Part shown: positions 7,726 through 16,560 of the stretch, one piece after another
How the letters are laid out: each line of letters opens with the position of its first letter
Position numbering within the stretch: the stretch's first letter is position 1
NCBI GenBank assembly: GCA_025355505.1
Contig: JANXZM010000119.1
Location: 1-39,899 of the forward strand
Length of the DNA: 39,899 nt
Origin: Acidobacteriaceae bacterium
GTDB taxonomy: Bacteria; Acidobacteriota; Terriglobia; Terriglobales; Acidobacteriaceae
Reading direction: 5' to 3'
Made by a program: the position numbers and the translations under genes
Notes under the pieces: model-generated
Told to the model about the DNA's origin: nothing
Databases searched by the model: none
The model's input: only the letters and a program-made list of their open reading frames with translations

Positions 7726-7795
7726 ACAGCGCCGCGACCGCCGGCCTCATCCGCGCCCAGAACCGCCCTGCCAATCACCCGTCGTCCGAATTAGA

Positions 7796-9079
7796 ATGTT
7801 TGCTATGCCAACCACTGAGCAGACTTCATCTTCGTCCACCGTGCTCGACCTCGCCTGGGTGCGCTCCCAGTTCCCCGCGCTCGCGCAAACTATTCACGGA
7901 CATCCTGCCGTTTTTCTGGATGGGCCGGGGGGCACGCAAGTGCCACAGCGGGTGATTGACGCCATCGCGGACTATCTGGCGCGGAACAACGCCAACACCG
8001 GCGGCGCCTACCACACCAGCCGCAACACCGACCGCATGATCGCGGAGGCGCGATCGGCGATGGGCGATTTCCTGAATTGCGATGCGGATGAAATTGTTTT
8101 CGGCGCGAACATGACGGCCCTGACTTTCGCCATGAGCCGCTCAATCGGGCGCGAACTCGGCCCCGGCGACGAAATCGTGCTCACGCTGCTCGACCACGAC
8201 GCGAATTTCGCGCCCTGGAAAGCCCTGGAAGAAAAAGGCGTCATCATCCGCACGGTGAAGTTTAACCAGGGCGATTGCACGCTCGACATGCTCGACTTGG
8301 CCGCACAAATTGGCAATCGCACCAGGCTGGTCGCGGTTGGATATGCGTCGAATGCGGTGGGCACGATCAACAACGTTGCCGAAGTGGTGCGCCTGGCGCG
8401 GCAAGCCGGTGCGCTCAGTTACATCGATGCCGTCCACTACGCTCCGCACGGGCCGATTGACGTGCGCGCCCTCGACTGCGATTTCCTCGCCTGCTCCACT
8501 TACAAATTCTTTGGTCCGCACATGGGCGTTCTTTACGGCAAACGCGAGCACTTGAAGAGGTTGTATCCGTATAAAGTACGGCCTCTCACCGACGACATTC
8601 CTAACTGTTGGGAATGGGGGACGCTGAACCACGAATGTATCGTGGGCATCAAAGCCTGCATCGATTATTGGGAACAACTCGGCCGCCACGCGAAGCCCGC
8701 TGTCACCACCCGGCGCGGCGCCATCCTGGCCGCCCACGAAGCCATCCATGAGCACGAGCGCGAGATGATGGAGAAGATGATCGCGGGCTTGCTTGCCATT
8801 CCCGGATTGAAGCTTTACGGCATCAGCGACCCGCCGCACTTCCAGAGTCGTTGCGCGACGATGGTGGTCCGCATCGAAGGCCACACGCCGCTGGAGCTGG
8901 CAACCAAGCTCGGCGAGCAAGGCTTCTTCACGTGGGACGGAAACTACTATGCGCTGAATGTTACCGAGCAGCTAGACGTCGAGCGGCTGGGAGGATTTCT
9001 GCGCATCGGTCTGGTGCACTACAACACTATGGAGGAAGTGGAGAGACTGCTGGCAGCGCTGCGGGAAATTGTCGGTTGA
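7796..9079 (+). CDS. Class V aminotransferase, cysteine-desulfurase-like
   Basis: 427 aa, PLP enzyme. Visible motifs are LDGPGGTQVP near the N terminus, LDHDANFAPW (132-141), Asp211 in YIDAVHYAPHGP, which would hold the PLP pyridine nitrogen, and the Schiff-base lysine Lys237 in STYKFFGPHMG. This is the pattern of the uncharacterised 'cysteine desulfurase-like' subfamily rather than IscS or SufS, since the usual mobile active-site Cys loop is not evident. Reaction and substrate are not certain. An in-frame ATG at 7805 is an equally possible start; the reading open to 7607 has no conserved sequence. No Fe-S assembly genes are nearby. Confidence 0.75.
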   Translation: MFAMPTTEQTSSSSTVLDLAWVRSQFPALAQTIHGHPAVFLDGPGGTQVPQRVIDAIADYLARNNANTGGAYHTSRNTDRMIAEARSAMGDFLNCDADEIVFGANMTALTFAMSRSIGRELGPGDEIVLTLLDHDANFAPWKALEEKGVIIRTVKFNQGDCTLDMLDLAAQIGNRTRLVAVGYASNAVGTINNVAEVVRLARQAGALSYIDAVHYAPHGPIDVRALDCDFLACSTYKFFGPHMGVLYGKREHLKRLYPYKVRPLTDDIPNCWEWGTLNHECIVGIKACIDYWEQLGRHAKPAVTTRRGAILAAHEAIHEHEREMMEKMIAGLLAIPGLKLYGISDPPHFQSRCATMVVRIEGHTPLELATKLGEQGFFTWDGNYYALNVTEQLDVERLGGFLRIGLVHYNTMEEVERLLAALREIVG

Positions 9080-9092
9080 GCTGGCGGTCGCG

Positions 9093-9132
9093 GTCGGGCT
9101 TCGCCCGACTGGACAGCCGAGGACGGCTGTCC
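9093..9132. terminator. Paired hairpins between convergent genes
   Basis: Two stem-loops stand back to back between the stops at 9079 and 9153: GTCGGGC-TTC-GCCCGAC (9093-9109) and GGACAGCC-6-GGCTGTCC (9111-9132). Neither is followed by a clear T-run, so they are either a factor-assisted bidirectional terminator or copies of a dispersed palindromic repeat. Confidence 0.45.
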
Positions 9133-9152
9133 CCACGTGACATGTGCGACTG

Positions 9153-9830
9153 CTAGCGCCGCAGCTCTTCCACGCGGTCTCCGCGTCCTACCAGTGTTAC
9201 GCTCGCCAGGCCGATAAACAGGCCGTGTTCAACGATGCCGGGCGTATTGCTCAGGGCGAGCGCCAGCGCGGGTGGGTCTGCGATCTCTCCGAAGCTGCAA
9301 TCGAGAATCTGATTGCCGTTGTCGGTCAGGTAAGCACTGCCGTCAGGCTTCGTGCGCAACTTGGGCGACGCGCCGAGCGACACGATCTTCCTCTCGACCA
9401 CGCCCCGCGCAAACGAAATTACTTCGACCGGCAAGGGGAATTTGCCGAGCACGGCAACAATCTTTGCGGAGTCCGCGACCACCACCATCTTCCTGGACGC
9501 AAATGCGACGACCTTCTCACGTAGCAGCGCACCGCCGCCGCCTTTGATCAGGTTCAGCTTGGGATCGACCTCATCGGCGCCGTCGATCGTGATATCGATT
9601 TCCGGATGTTCGTCGAGCGTGGTCAGCCGAATGCCAACGGCGCGCGCCAGATCGGCGGTCTGCAAGGAAGTTGGGATTCCGATGATTTTTAGTCCCGCTT
9701 TCACGCGCTCGCCCAGAGCAACGACCGCGAAGTAGGCGGTCGAGCCAGTGCCTAATCCAACAACATCGCCGTCACGCGCCAGCTCCGCGGCAGCGCGACC
9801 GGCGGCTTCTTTTTCTTGCCCATTGGCCAT
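9153..9830 (-). CDS. rpiA: Ribose-5-phosphate isomerase A
   Basis: 225 aa, the usual RpiA length. It interconverts ribose 5-phosphate and ribulose 5-phosphate in the pentose phosphate pathway. Motifs: GLGTGSTAYF near residue 25 (phosphate binding), DGADEVDPKLNLIKGGGGAL with catalytic Asp/Lys residues, LREK, and NGNQILD and GIVEHGLF near the end. The ATG at 9830 has GAGGTGA upstream. It is convergent with the PLP enzyme gene and on the same strand as the agmatinase-family gene, from which a 197-base gap with a palindromic repeat separates it. Confidence 0.95.
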   Translation of the reverse strand: MANGQEKEAAGRAAAELARDGDVVGLGTGSTAYFAVVALGERVKAGLKIIGIPTSLQTADLARAVGIRLTTLDEHPEIDITIDGADEVDPKLNLIKGGGGALLREKVVAFASRKMVVVADSAKIVAVLGKFPLPVEVISFARGVVERKIVSLGASPKLRTKPDGSAYLTDNGNQILDCSFGEIADPPALALALSNTPGIVEHGLFIGLASVTLVGRGDRVEELRR

Positions 9831-9899
9831 GGATCACCTCTAATTTCGATCAACTCGATCGATGTATTCGGGCAGGCTCATTCTAACCAGATTTTGCCG

Positions 9900-9962
9900 T
9901 CCCGAGCGCAGCGAAGATTCTGTATTTTGCGACGAACTGCCGATCCCTCGCTTCGCTCGGGA
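9900..9962. repeat. Palindromic intergenic repeat
   Basis: Left arm TCCCGAGCGCAGCGAAG (9900-9916) and right arm CTTCGCTCGGGA (9951-9962) are complementary apart from a small bulge, with a 34-base spacer. The right arm runs into GATGACA. The same CTTCGCTC core recurs in fragments at 37870-37920, so this is probably a dispersed repeat and not specific to rpiA. Confidence 0.5.
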
Positions 9963-10027
9963 TGACAATTCATTAAAGGTGCCGGTCGCGTGCACCATTT
10001 CGTATCCGACGACTTGCAACACATCTT

Positions 10028-10849
10028 CTAGTTCAAAATCATCTTCCCCAAAATCTCTTTAAGCAGCTTCGCGGCAACCGTCGCCGTGATCTGCGTGTTG
10101 TCTTGCGCGGGATTGTATTCCACCACATCGGCGCCGGCAATTTTCCCATTGATAGCCTGCAGGTGCGCGATCGCTTCCCTGACCGACATCCCTCCGGGCT
10201 CGCGATGCGAAATGCCGGGCGCAAAAGCGGGATCAAGCGCATCCATGTCGAACGAAATGTACACCGGGCCATCGACCTTCATGCGGTCGAGCGCGGGCAG
10301 GTGGCGCATCTCGATGATCTCGACGCCAAATTTTTTGGCTTGCTCCCGTTGATGTCCATTGATGGTGCGAATCCCGATCTGGATCAAGCGCTTGGCCGCG
10401 CCCTCCTCCATGATGCGTGCAAATGGGCAAGCATGCGATAGCCGGTTGCCTTCGAGTTCGTCGTAGAGATCGGGGTGCGCATCGAAGTGGAGGATGGTCA
10501 GTCCGGGAACGCGCTTGCCGAAGGCGCGAACGATCGGCAGGGTAATCGAGTGGTCGCCGCCAAGGCACACTGGGCGCAGACCTCGGTCAAGCAATTCGCC
10601 GACTTTCCTTTCGATCGCGGCGAACGGCTCATCGAAGGTGAACTTCAGATCGCCGGCATCGCAGTAGGTGCCTTCGGCGCTGAGGTCGACGCCCGTTTCC
10701 GTCCACGAGTTCGACGAAATGGAATTGAAGGCCACGCGGATGATCGGCGGCGCTCCGGCCGCTCCTCGCAACCACGAAGAGTTGGCATCGAATGGGACGC
10801 CGAGAATGACAGGGGTTCCGGGCTTGGCCGTGTCGGGACGAAGCGTCAT
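10028..10849 (-). CDS. Agmatinase/arginase family ureohydrolase
   Basis: 273 aa. All three binuclear-manganese motifs are present: GGDHS (His100), HFDAHPDLYD (Asp123, His125, Asp127) and SFDMDALDPAFAPG. The family hydrolyses guanidino groups to urea and an amine. Agmatinase (SpeB) is the most likely assignment from the length and the DPAFAPG context, but formiminoglutamase- or guanidinobutyrase-type activities are possible. The start has AGAGGAA a few bases upstream. Just upstream on the minus strand is a 15-bp tandem duplication. Confidence 0.8.
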   Translation of the reverse strand: MTLRPDTAKPGTPVILGVPFDANSSWLRGAAGAPPIIRVAFNSISSNSWTETGVDLSAEGTYCDAGDLKFTFDEPFAAIERKVGELLDRGLRPVCLGGDHSITLPIVRAFGKRVPGLTILHFDAHPDLYDELEGNRLSHACPFARIMEEGAAKRLIQIGIRTINGHQREQAKKFGVEIIEMRHLPALDRMKVDGPVYISFDMDALDPAFAPGISHREPGGMSVREAIAHLQAINGKIAGADVVEYNPAQDNTQITATVAAKLLKEILGKMILN

Positions 10850-10862
10850 GGAAGTGTTCCTC

Positions 10863-10892
10863 TTGTTTCAGAATAATCTGTTTCAGAATAAT
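10863..10892. repeat. 15-bp tandem duplication upstream of the agmatinase gene
   Basis: The unit TGTTTCAGAATAAT plus one leading base occurs twice in tandem (10863-10877 and 10878-10892), ending 14 bases upstream of the minus-strand start at 10849. On the minus strand it supplies two ATTATTCTGAAACA blocks directly before the ribosome binding site. It could be a duplicated operator or only a local duplication. Confidence 0.5.
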
Positions 10893-10937
10893 GGTGGCGA
10901 GCGCATCTTGCTGTGACCGCCGACACAGCGCTTGCTG

Positions 10938-10991
10938 GTGGAGAGCCGGGCGTCCCCGCCCGGCGGACGGGCAAGACGCCCGTCGCTCCAC
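10938..10991. repeat. Three-way-junction palindrome upstream of sucA
   Basis: An outer stem GTGGAG/CTCCAC (10938-10943 with 10986-10991) encloses two hairpins: CCGGGCG-4-CGCCCGG (10946-10963) and GACGGGC-5-GCCCGTC (10966-10984). It lies 70 bases before the sucA start. The GGGCAAG...CCC theme recurs in hairpins at 13661-13676 and 29148-29171, which suggests a dispersed structured repeat. Confidence 0.55.
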
Positions 10992-11060
10992 CGAAATCAC
11001 TGCTTCCGGAGGAATCGGCCACGCAGGGCGTCGCATCCGTTATTCTATAGAAGACCTCTT

Positions 11061-13559
11061 ATGGCGACTTCAACTCGGAATACCAGCGGGGGAGCGGCTC
11101 CTCCAATCATTGAAAACCACGAACGGGAACGTACGTTTGGGCTGTTCCGGCAATTTGGATATCTGGAGGCCGAACTGAACCCGCTCGGCCTGCTGCCTCC
11201 GCAACCGCATCTCGACTTACAGATCCACAACGAGTGGGCGCGCGAAGCACGGCGCATTTATTGCGGAAGCCTCGGTATGGAGTTCATGCACATTGCCGAC
11301 CCGGAGCGGCGACGCTGGATTCAGGAACGCATCGAGGGGTCCCCGCCTGCGGTCGACCAGGAGCGTGCGCTGGACCTGCTGTTGCGCGCTGACCTGTTTG
11401 AGCAGACCCTGCAGCAGCGATATCTCGGCAACAAACGTTTCTCCCTCGAAGGCAGCACGTCTTTGTTGCCCGCGGTGGATGAGGTTCTCGACGTAGCCGG
11501 CGAGCGCGGTGCCGTGGAACTGGTGATGGGCATGAGCCATCGGGGACGGCTGAACGTCATTATTCATTTAGCCAGGCGCCCGGCGGAGCAGGTCTTTGCG
11601 GAATTTGAGGATGTGGATCCACGCAGCGTTTTGGGGTCGGGCGACGTGAAGTATCACATGGGCGCGACCGGCGAGTACGTCACCAGGAGCGGGAAGAAAA
11701 TTCATATCCACCTGGCGTCGAATCCCAGTCACCTCGAAGCCGTGGATCCGGTGACGGTCGGACGCACTCGCGCTAAGCAGGACCGCGCCGGTGAAGGCGG
11801 AAAGGCAAAGTATCTGCCGCTGCTGGTACACGGCGACGCCGCGTTCGCGGGGCAAGGCATCACGGCGGAGACGCTGAATTATGCGGACCTGGCTGGTTAC
11901 ACCGTGGGCGGGACCATCCACGTTATCGTCAACAACCTGATCGGGTTCACCACCAATTCCCGCGACGAGCATTCCTCGCGCTTCTCGGCTCAACTCGCGC
12001 GCCGGCAAGCGATTCCAATCTTTCACGTGAATGGTGAAGACGTGGATGCCGTAATCCGGATTGCTCGCATCGCCACCGAGTACCGCTACAAATTCGGCAC
12101 CGACGTGGTCATCGACCTGATCGGCTACCGGCGCCATGGGCATAGCGAAGTGGATGATCCCACTGTGACCCAACCGCTGATGTATAAGGCGATCAAACAG
12201 CATCCGCCCTTGTACCAGATTTACGCCAAACAAATCGGCGTCGCAAATATTGCGGAGCGAGTGGGGACGGTCAAGAGCGAGTACGAGGCCGCACAGACCA
12301 GCGCGACTCTGTTTACCAAGAAGCAACTCATGCGCGATCTGCCAAACTACTGGGACAACTATTTCGGGGGACTCTACAAACCGGATTTTGAGCAGCCCAC
12401 GGGCGTCGCCCGTGCGGAGTTGGTCGAACTCACCGAGCGTTTGACCACGTATCCAGAGGGTTTCCACATCCATCCCAAGGTGAAGAAGTTGCTGGAGCAG
12501 CGCAAGGAAATGGGGACGGGCAAGAAGCCGGTTGACTATGGCATGGCGGAGGCGCTGGCTTTCGCCAGCCTGGTGAAGCAGGGGATTCCGGTGCGCCTGA
12601 GCGGGCAGGACTCGCGGCGCGCCACCTTCAATCAGCGCCACTCGGTGCTGCTGGATATTGAGGATGAGACGGAATACGTTCCGCTGCGCCACATTGCGCC
12701 GAGCCAGGGGGCGTGCGACATCTATAACTCAACGCTTTCGGAAGCCGGCGTGATGGGATTTGAGTACGGGTACAGTCGCGATTATCCCGAGGCGCTGGTG
12801 CTGTGGGAAGCGCAGTTTGGCGATTTTGCGAACGTTGCACAAGCCGTAATCGACCAGTTTGTGTGTGCCGGCGAGGACAAGTGGAATCTGCTCTCAGGAC
12901 TTGTTCTGTTGCTGCCCCACGGCTACGAAGGGCAGGGTCCGGAGCATTCCAGTGCCCGCATCGAGCGTTTTTTGCAGCTGGCGGCGCGCGACAATATCCA
13001 GATATGTCAGCCTTCGAATGCAGGGCAGTATTTCCACCTGTTGCGGCGGCAGGCCCTGCGCAAGTGGAGGAAGCCTCTGATTGTATTCACGCCCAAGAGC
13101 ATGCTCCGGCATCCGGACGCCCTCTCTCCGCTGGAAGATCTGACGCATCAGCGGTTTCTGCCGGTGATTCCGGACACGGAAGCGCACGATGCCAAGCGGA
13201 TTCTGATCTGCACCGGAAAGATCGGGCACGAACTTCGCACCGAACGTCAGAAGCGCAACGACAAAGACTTGAGCACCGCCATTATCTTCCTCGAGCAGAT
13301 GTACCCGTTTCCGGAGGCGGAACTGACGGCGGAACTGGAGCGTCATGGGGCTGCGCGAGATATTGTCTGGGTGCAGGAAGAGCCGTCCAACATGGGTGCG
13401 CTTTCCTACATGCTCCCGCGCTTAAAGCACATCGCAAATGAGCGGCCCGTGCATTCCGTGAAACGTTCTGGCAGTGCGAGTCCGGCTACCGGTTCGGCAA
13501 AGGCCCACGATGTGGAGCAGAAGACGTTGTTGGCGCTGGCCTTCACGACGATGGGCTGA
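11061..13559 (+). CDS. sucA: 2-oxoglutarate dehydrogenase E1 component
   Basis: 832 aa from the ATG at 11061. The frame is open from 10932, but that stretch is the structured repeat and has no conserved residues. It is the thiamine-diphosphate-dependent decarboxylase of the 2-oxoglutarate dehydrogenase complex. Motifs: HIADPERRRWIQERIE, GMSHRGRLNVI, GSGDVKYHMG, HLEAVDPVTVGR, HGDAAFAGQG, IDLIGYRRHGHSEVDDP, SGQDSRRATFNQRHSVL. The E1 is somewhat shorter at the N terminus than the ~930-aa enterobacterial form and begins directly with FGLFRQFGYLEAELNPLG. No sucB (E2) or lpd (E3) follows, so its partner is encoded elsewhere. The Shine-Dalgarno sequence is weak. Confidence 0.93.
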   Translation: MATSTRNTSGGAAPPIIENHERERTFGLFRQFGYLEAELNPLGLLPPQPHLDLQIHNEWAREARRIYCGSLGMEFMHIADPERRRWIQERIEGSPPAVDQERALDLLLRADLFEQTLQQRYLGNKRFSLEGSTSLLPAVDEVLDVAGERGAVELVMGMSHRGRLNVIIHLARRPAEQVFAEFEDVDPRSVLGSGDVKYHMGATGEYVTRSGKKIHIHLASNPSHLEAVDPVTVGRTRAKQDRAGEGGKAKYLPLLVHGDAAFAGQGITAETLNYADLAGYTVGGTIHVIVNNLIGFTTNSRDEHSSRFSAQLARRQAIPIFHVNGEDVDAVIRIARIATEYRYKFGTDVVIDLIGYRRHGHSEVDDPTVTQPLMYKAIKQHPPLYQIYAKQIGVANIAERVGTVKSEYEAAQTSATLFTKKQLMRDLPNYWDNYFGGLYKPDFEQPTGVARAELVELTERLTTYPEGFHIHPKVKKLLEQRKEMGTGKKPVDYGMAEALAFASLVKQGIPVRLSGQDSRRATFNQRHSVLLDIEDETEYVPLRHIAPSQGACDIYNSTLSEAGVMGFEYGYSRDYPEALVLWEAQFGDFANVAQAVIDQFVCAGEDKWNLLSGLVLLLPHGYEGQGPEHSSARIERFLQLAARDNIQICQPSNAGQYFHLLRRQALRKWRKPLIVFTPKSMLRHPDALSPLEDLTHQRFLPVIPDTEAHDAKRILICTGKIGHELRTERQKRNDKDLSTAIIFLEQMYPFPEAELTAELERHGAARDIVWVQEEPSNMGALSYMLPRLKHIANERPVHSVKRSGSASPATGSAKAHDVEQKTLLALAFTTMG

Positions 13560-13592
13560 AAACCGCCGAACTGACAACGCCGGCGACGAGAG

Positions 13593-13634
13593 AAAATAAT
13601 AGCCCAGGAGCGGTGTTCGATCCTGAGCTATTTT
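13593..13634. terminator. Likely terminator after sucA
   Basis: AAAATA(AT)AGC(C)CAGGA at 13593-13609 pairs with TCCTGAGCTATTTT (13621-13634) over an 11-base loop, with small bulges on the left. A-rich and T-rich flanks on both sides suit a bidirectional intrinsic terminator between sucA and the convergent small gene at 13701-13955. Confidence 0.55.
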
Positions 13635-13660
13635 CAATTCCTATTTTCAATGACCGGCAA

Positions 13661-13676
13661 ACGGGGCAAGCCCCGT
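13661..13676. repeat. Short palindrome of the GGC-AA-GCC type
   Basis: ACGGGGC-AA-GCCCCGT, a 7-bp perfect stem with a two-base spacer, followed by CTTTACAG. It has the same architecture as the 11-bp palindrome at 29148-29171. Confidence 0.45.
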
Positions 13677-13700
13677 CTTTACAGCGACCTGCCCATTGTC

Positions 13701-13955
13701 TTACGGCCAGCGCTTGGCCGCATCTTCCCAGCCGGCGACGCGCGCCGGAGCGGTTGCTCCCTGGGCCGCCACCACCGGTGGAATCCGTACCGGTTGCTGC
13801 GCTACCACAGCCGTTAAGCTCGGCTTGGGCGCTTCAGCCAGTGACTCTTTTTCTTCCGAAAGCAACGGGGCGGCGACGCGCAACGCCTCAACTTCTTTTT
13901 CCAGTCGAGTCAGTTCAAGTTCCTTCTGCCGTAAAACCTCGTACACATTTTTCAT
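13701..13955 (-). CDS. Small coiled-coil hypothetical protein (84 aa)
   Basis: Begins MKNVYEVLRQKELELTRLEK. The first ~45 residues are a heptad-like, Leu- and Glu-rich helix (coiled coil). The rest is Ala/Pro/Val-rich and probably disordered. I recognise this as a common short hypothetical type in acidobacteria (from memory, not verified). AGGTG precedes the ATG. No enzymatic motif, signal peptide or membrane segment is seen. It is convergent with sucA. Confidence 0.65.
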   Translation of the reverse strand: MKNVYEVLRQKELELTRLEKEVEALRVAAPLLSEEKESLAEAPKPSLTAVVAQQPVRIPPVVAAQGATAPARVAGWEDAAKRWP

Positions 13956-14048
13956 ACTTGGGCACCTGTATGTTGCAACAAGAGATTAAGCGCAGACTAT
14001 GGCTTCCACCGGCAATTTGTCAAGGAAAACAGGCGCCTCACAAAAACT

Positions 14049-16316
14049 TTACGGCTGCGAACTGACCTCCAGCAGCAGATAATCCTTGAACTGCGCCGCC
14101 AGTTTCGCCACACCGTTGGCCGCCGCATCCACTGTACCAAGGTCTTTGGCCTCGCCGTAGTCGGTGACCCGATACTTCCCAGGCCTCAATCCGCGCAGAT
14201 CGACTTCGCCCTTCCATTCCGCCGACGACACGAAGAACGCGTAATACATCTTGCCGTCTTTCGCGATCGCATATCCCTCGGGCGTGTCGTAGCCGGTCAC
14301 ATAAAGATCCCTGAACTCGCCCTTTGAAAGCATTTTCTCGTTATACAAACCGATCCACTTCTTCCAGCGCTCTTCTTTCGCAGCGGTCAGATTGACGTCC
14401 TTGAATTTCGGACCGGGATCGGGCCAGACGAACTTCGTCCCCACCACACCTCCGGCTCCAATCGTGGAAGCAAAATCGTCGCCGTGCTCTTTCCAGTTGT
14501 TCCCAACTTTGGTCATCGCAGAAAGTTCGACGTGATCGCCATACACCGCGGATTCGGGCCCCAGCAAAGCCTTATACATCTTGATGCGCCGCCGCACCTG
14601 CACCGCCCCCACCGGGTCGGCCGTCACTGCCTGATCCATAAACGGGAGCCAGGCCAGCGACGGAGGCGTGCCACACGGACAGGTCTGGGTCACGCTCTGC
14701 GGCTTCAGTGCGCGCGTCGTCTGGAAGATTACTTTGTAGACATCCCCCATCGCATTGACCGAATCCTGCGGCGACTTGTGATGGTGCGCCGGGTTGTAGC
14801 AGGCCGGAACGCTGTAGATATTGTCCAGCTTGCTACCATCGAATCCCCAATCGCGAATGAATTTTTCCGTTAGCTGCTTGTAATACGCCCGCACTTCGGG
14901 CACTGCCGGACACAACACCGCCAGGCCGCGAGTCATGCGCGCATGCTTGCCGTTCTTGTCCAGAATCAACCACTCCGGATGCTCTTGCGCGATTTTCGAA
15001 ACCGCATACTTGTGCAATTCGTATTTTCCCTCGCCGTCCTCGGCCCCGAGCGGCAGCCACCACAACTGCGCCAGCATGCCTTCCTTGTGAAAGTCGTCGG
15101 TCATCTTCTTGATGGAGTCTCCGGGAAAAGTATCTGCGCGCGGATTCCAGTCGCCATAGTTGTCGAACCAGCGATCGTCAAGCGTCACCCACTTGATGCC
15201 CATCTCCTTCAGCTTCGGGACCGTGCCCAGCATCTGCGCCGGCGTCACATCGGCCTCGTATCCCCAGCCACACCAGCTCACGTTATAGGCTTCGCTCGAC
15301 GGCTTCGGCAGTTCCCAGCCTTCTTTCTGCAGCACACTCGACCAAATCCGCAGCGGCTCATAGAAGTCGCCCGCAAAGACTGAGACGAAACTGCGCGGAG
15401 TAGAGTACGTCTCACCCGGCTTCAGCGTGATATTGGCGGCGTAGTCAATCTCGGTATTGACGCGTCCATCGGTTCCCACTTTTGCCGGGATCGCCGCGGA
15501 AATCGGAATCGTCTCCACGTGGCCGACCGCTTCGCCCACCTGGCGCGTCCAAAAAGCCACCACCGGAATCCCGCCACCATAGCCGCCTTTGACCATCTCT
15601 CCCATGGCATTTGGCTGGGACAAAGTTGGCGTCGGCTTCACGACATCGTCTTTTCCCCAGTCGTAGCTCGCGCCATGAAACGACCACATCTGCCACGGCT
15701 GCGCCTTCGTGTCGCCCAGTCGCGCATTCAATCGACGCCGCTGATTCACGCTTTTTTCGATGGTAACTACGCTAGCGCCAGTGTTCTTGTATTCCACAGT
15801 GCTCAGCAGAATGTTCGGAAACTTGTCATAGACTTCGAGCGCCAGCACGCGCTGCAAATTCGTCCCTGATGGCCCGAGCGGACGGGCCGGAATCTCCAAC
15901 CGCTTTCCAACGCCCATCTTCCCGACCGCCTCGTGCACCTGCGCCTGCTGGAAGTCGAGCGTGAAATACAGGTCTTTGCCCGCCACCCGCACAAAATTGC
16001 TGTCGGCGGGAGCGCCGACGATGGGGTCGTCGAGCGAAAGCTTCTGCCCATTTTGAAGCAGAGATGCTTGCACATAGCCTCCCGGCGTTACCTGAAACTC
16101 AGCCGCGCTCGTGGTCAGCACCACCGGCCCGCCGTCGTTCACGTCCACCTTGATCGTGGAAGGCTGAGTGGGTTCCGGCTTGCCGGTCGCGGTCTTCAAC
16201 CGCGACTGCAGAGGCGATTTCGGCAACTTCGAGCAAGCCGTCAGCATGAGTGTGAGAACGAGCAGGGCGCCCAGCAATGTGTCGAGCAGGGCAATCCAGT
16301 GTTTGCGGGCAATCAT
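14049..16316 (-). CDS. Lipoprotein glycoside hydrolase, clan GH-D (alpha-galactosidase-like)
   Basis: 755 aa from the ATG at 16316, chosen because AGAGAGG lies 6 bases upstream and because it begins a lipoprotein signal peptide: MIARKHWIALL...LMLTAC, with lipobox Cys28. The longer frame to 16427 has no such features. After an N-terminal beta-rich domain comes a (beta/alpha)8 barrel with SWCGWGYEADV, LDDRWFDNYGDW and FDGSKLDNIYS. The Asp of KLDN (about 498) matches the clan-D nucleophile (KxD), and the Asp in VTADPVG (about 567) is a candidate acid/base. A C-terminal beta domain follows. It could act on alpha-galactosides or related glycans at the outer membrane or in the periplasm. Raffinose-synthase-type transglycosidases are an alternative. 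It is divergent from a TonB-dependent receptor gene. Confidence 0.75.
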   Translation of the reverse strand: MIARKHWIALLDTLLGALLVLTLMLTACSKLPKSPLQSRLKTATGKPEPTQPSTIKVDVNDGGPVVLTTSAAEFQVTPGGYVQASLLQNGQKLSLDDPIVGAPADSNFVRVAGKDLYFTLDFQQAQVHEAVGKMGVGKRLEIPARPLGPSGTNLQRVLALEVYDKFPNILLSTVEYKNTGASVVTIEKSVNQRRRLNARLGDTKAQPWQMWSFHGASYDWGKDDVVKPTPTLSQPNAMGEMVKGGYGGGIPVVAFWTRQVGEAVGHVETIPISAAIPAKVGTDGRVNTEIDYAANITLKPGETYSTPRSFVSVFAGDFYEPLRIWSSVLQKEGWELPKPSSEAYNVSWCGWGYEADVTPAQMLGTVPKLKEMGIKWVTLDDRWFDNYGDWNPRADTFPGDSIKKMTDDFHKEGMLAQLWWLPLGAEDGEGKYELHKYAVSKIAQEHPEWLILDKNGKHARMTRGLAVLCPAVPEVRAYYKQLTEKFIRDWGFDGSKLDNIYSVPACYNPAHHHKSPQDSVNAMGDVYKVIFQTTRALKPQSVTQTCPCGTPPSLAWLPFMDQAVTADPVGAVQVRRRIKMYKALLGPESAVYGDHVELSAMTKVGNNWKEHGDDFASTIGAGGVVGTKFVWPDPGPKFKDVNLTAAKEERWKKWIGLYNEKMLSKGEFRDLYVTGYDTPEGYAIAKDGKMYYAFFVSSAEWKGEVDLRGLRPGKYRVTDYGEAKDLGTVDAAANGVAKLAAQFKDYLLLEVSSQP

Positions 16317-16420
16317 GAAAAACCTCTCTCTTTGTTGTTGTTCTGCCTGAGGTTCAACCATCTGTGACTCCGCAAGCTTATACAACCGCGCGTCCGTTAG
16401 CTTGAAGCAAAATATCGCAG

Positions 16421-16449
16421 TTGACAAACGCTATTAAACGAAAGTAAAA
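16421..16449 (+). promoter_or_regulatory. Possible promoter of the TonB receptor gene
   Basis: A perfect TTGACA (16421-16426) is followed after 17 bases by GTAAAA (16444-16449), a weak -10 match in an A/T-rich stretch of an otherwise G+C-rich region. It would give a leader of about 100 bases before the ATG at 16561. The divergent glycosidase gene must start from the same ~245-base gap. Confidence 0.35.
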
Positions 16450-16560
16450 GTAATGGTTCGTAATATTACACCGAAAGCTCGCAGTTCCAGCACCCGAATT
16501 TTTGCCTGGGCGAACCAGGCCGCTGGCAAACATTCGAGTTTAGCGCCCAGGAGCCTCGCC

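Noticed and set aside
7407-7955. 182-codon plus-strand frame
   Set aside because: It overlaps the better supported 67-aa gene and the start of the PLP enzyme in another frame and has no recognisable sequence.
10932-11060. N-terminal extension of SucA from an upstream start
   Set aside because: The 43 extra codons are encoded by the structured repeat and have no similarity to E1 proteins.
11568-12692. 374-codon minus-strand frame
   Set aside because: Antisense to sucA, with no family features.
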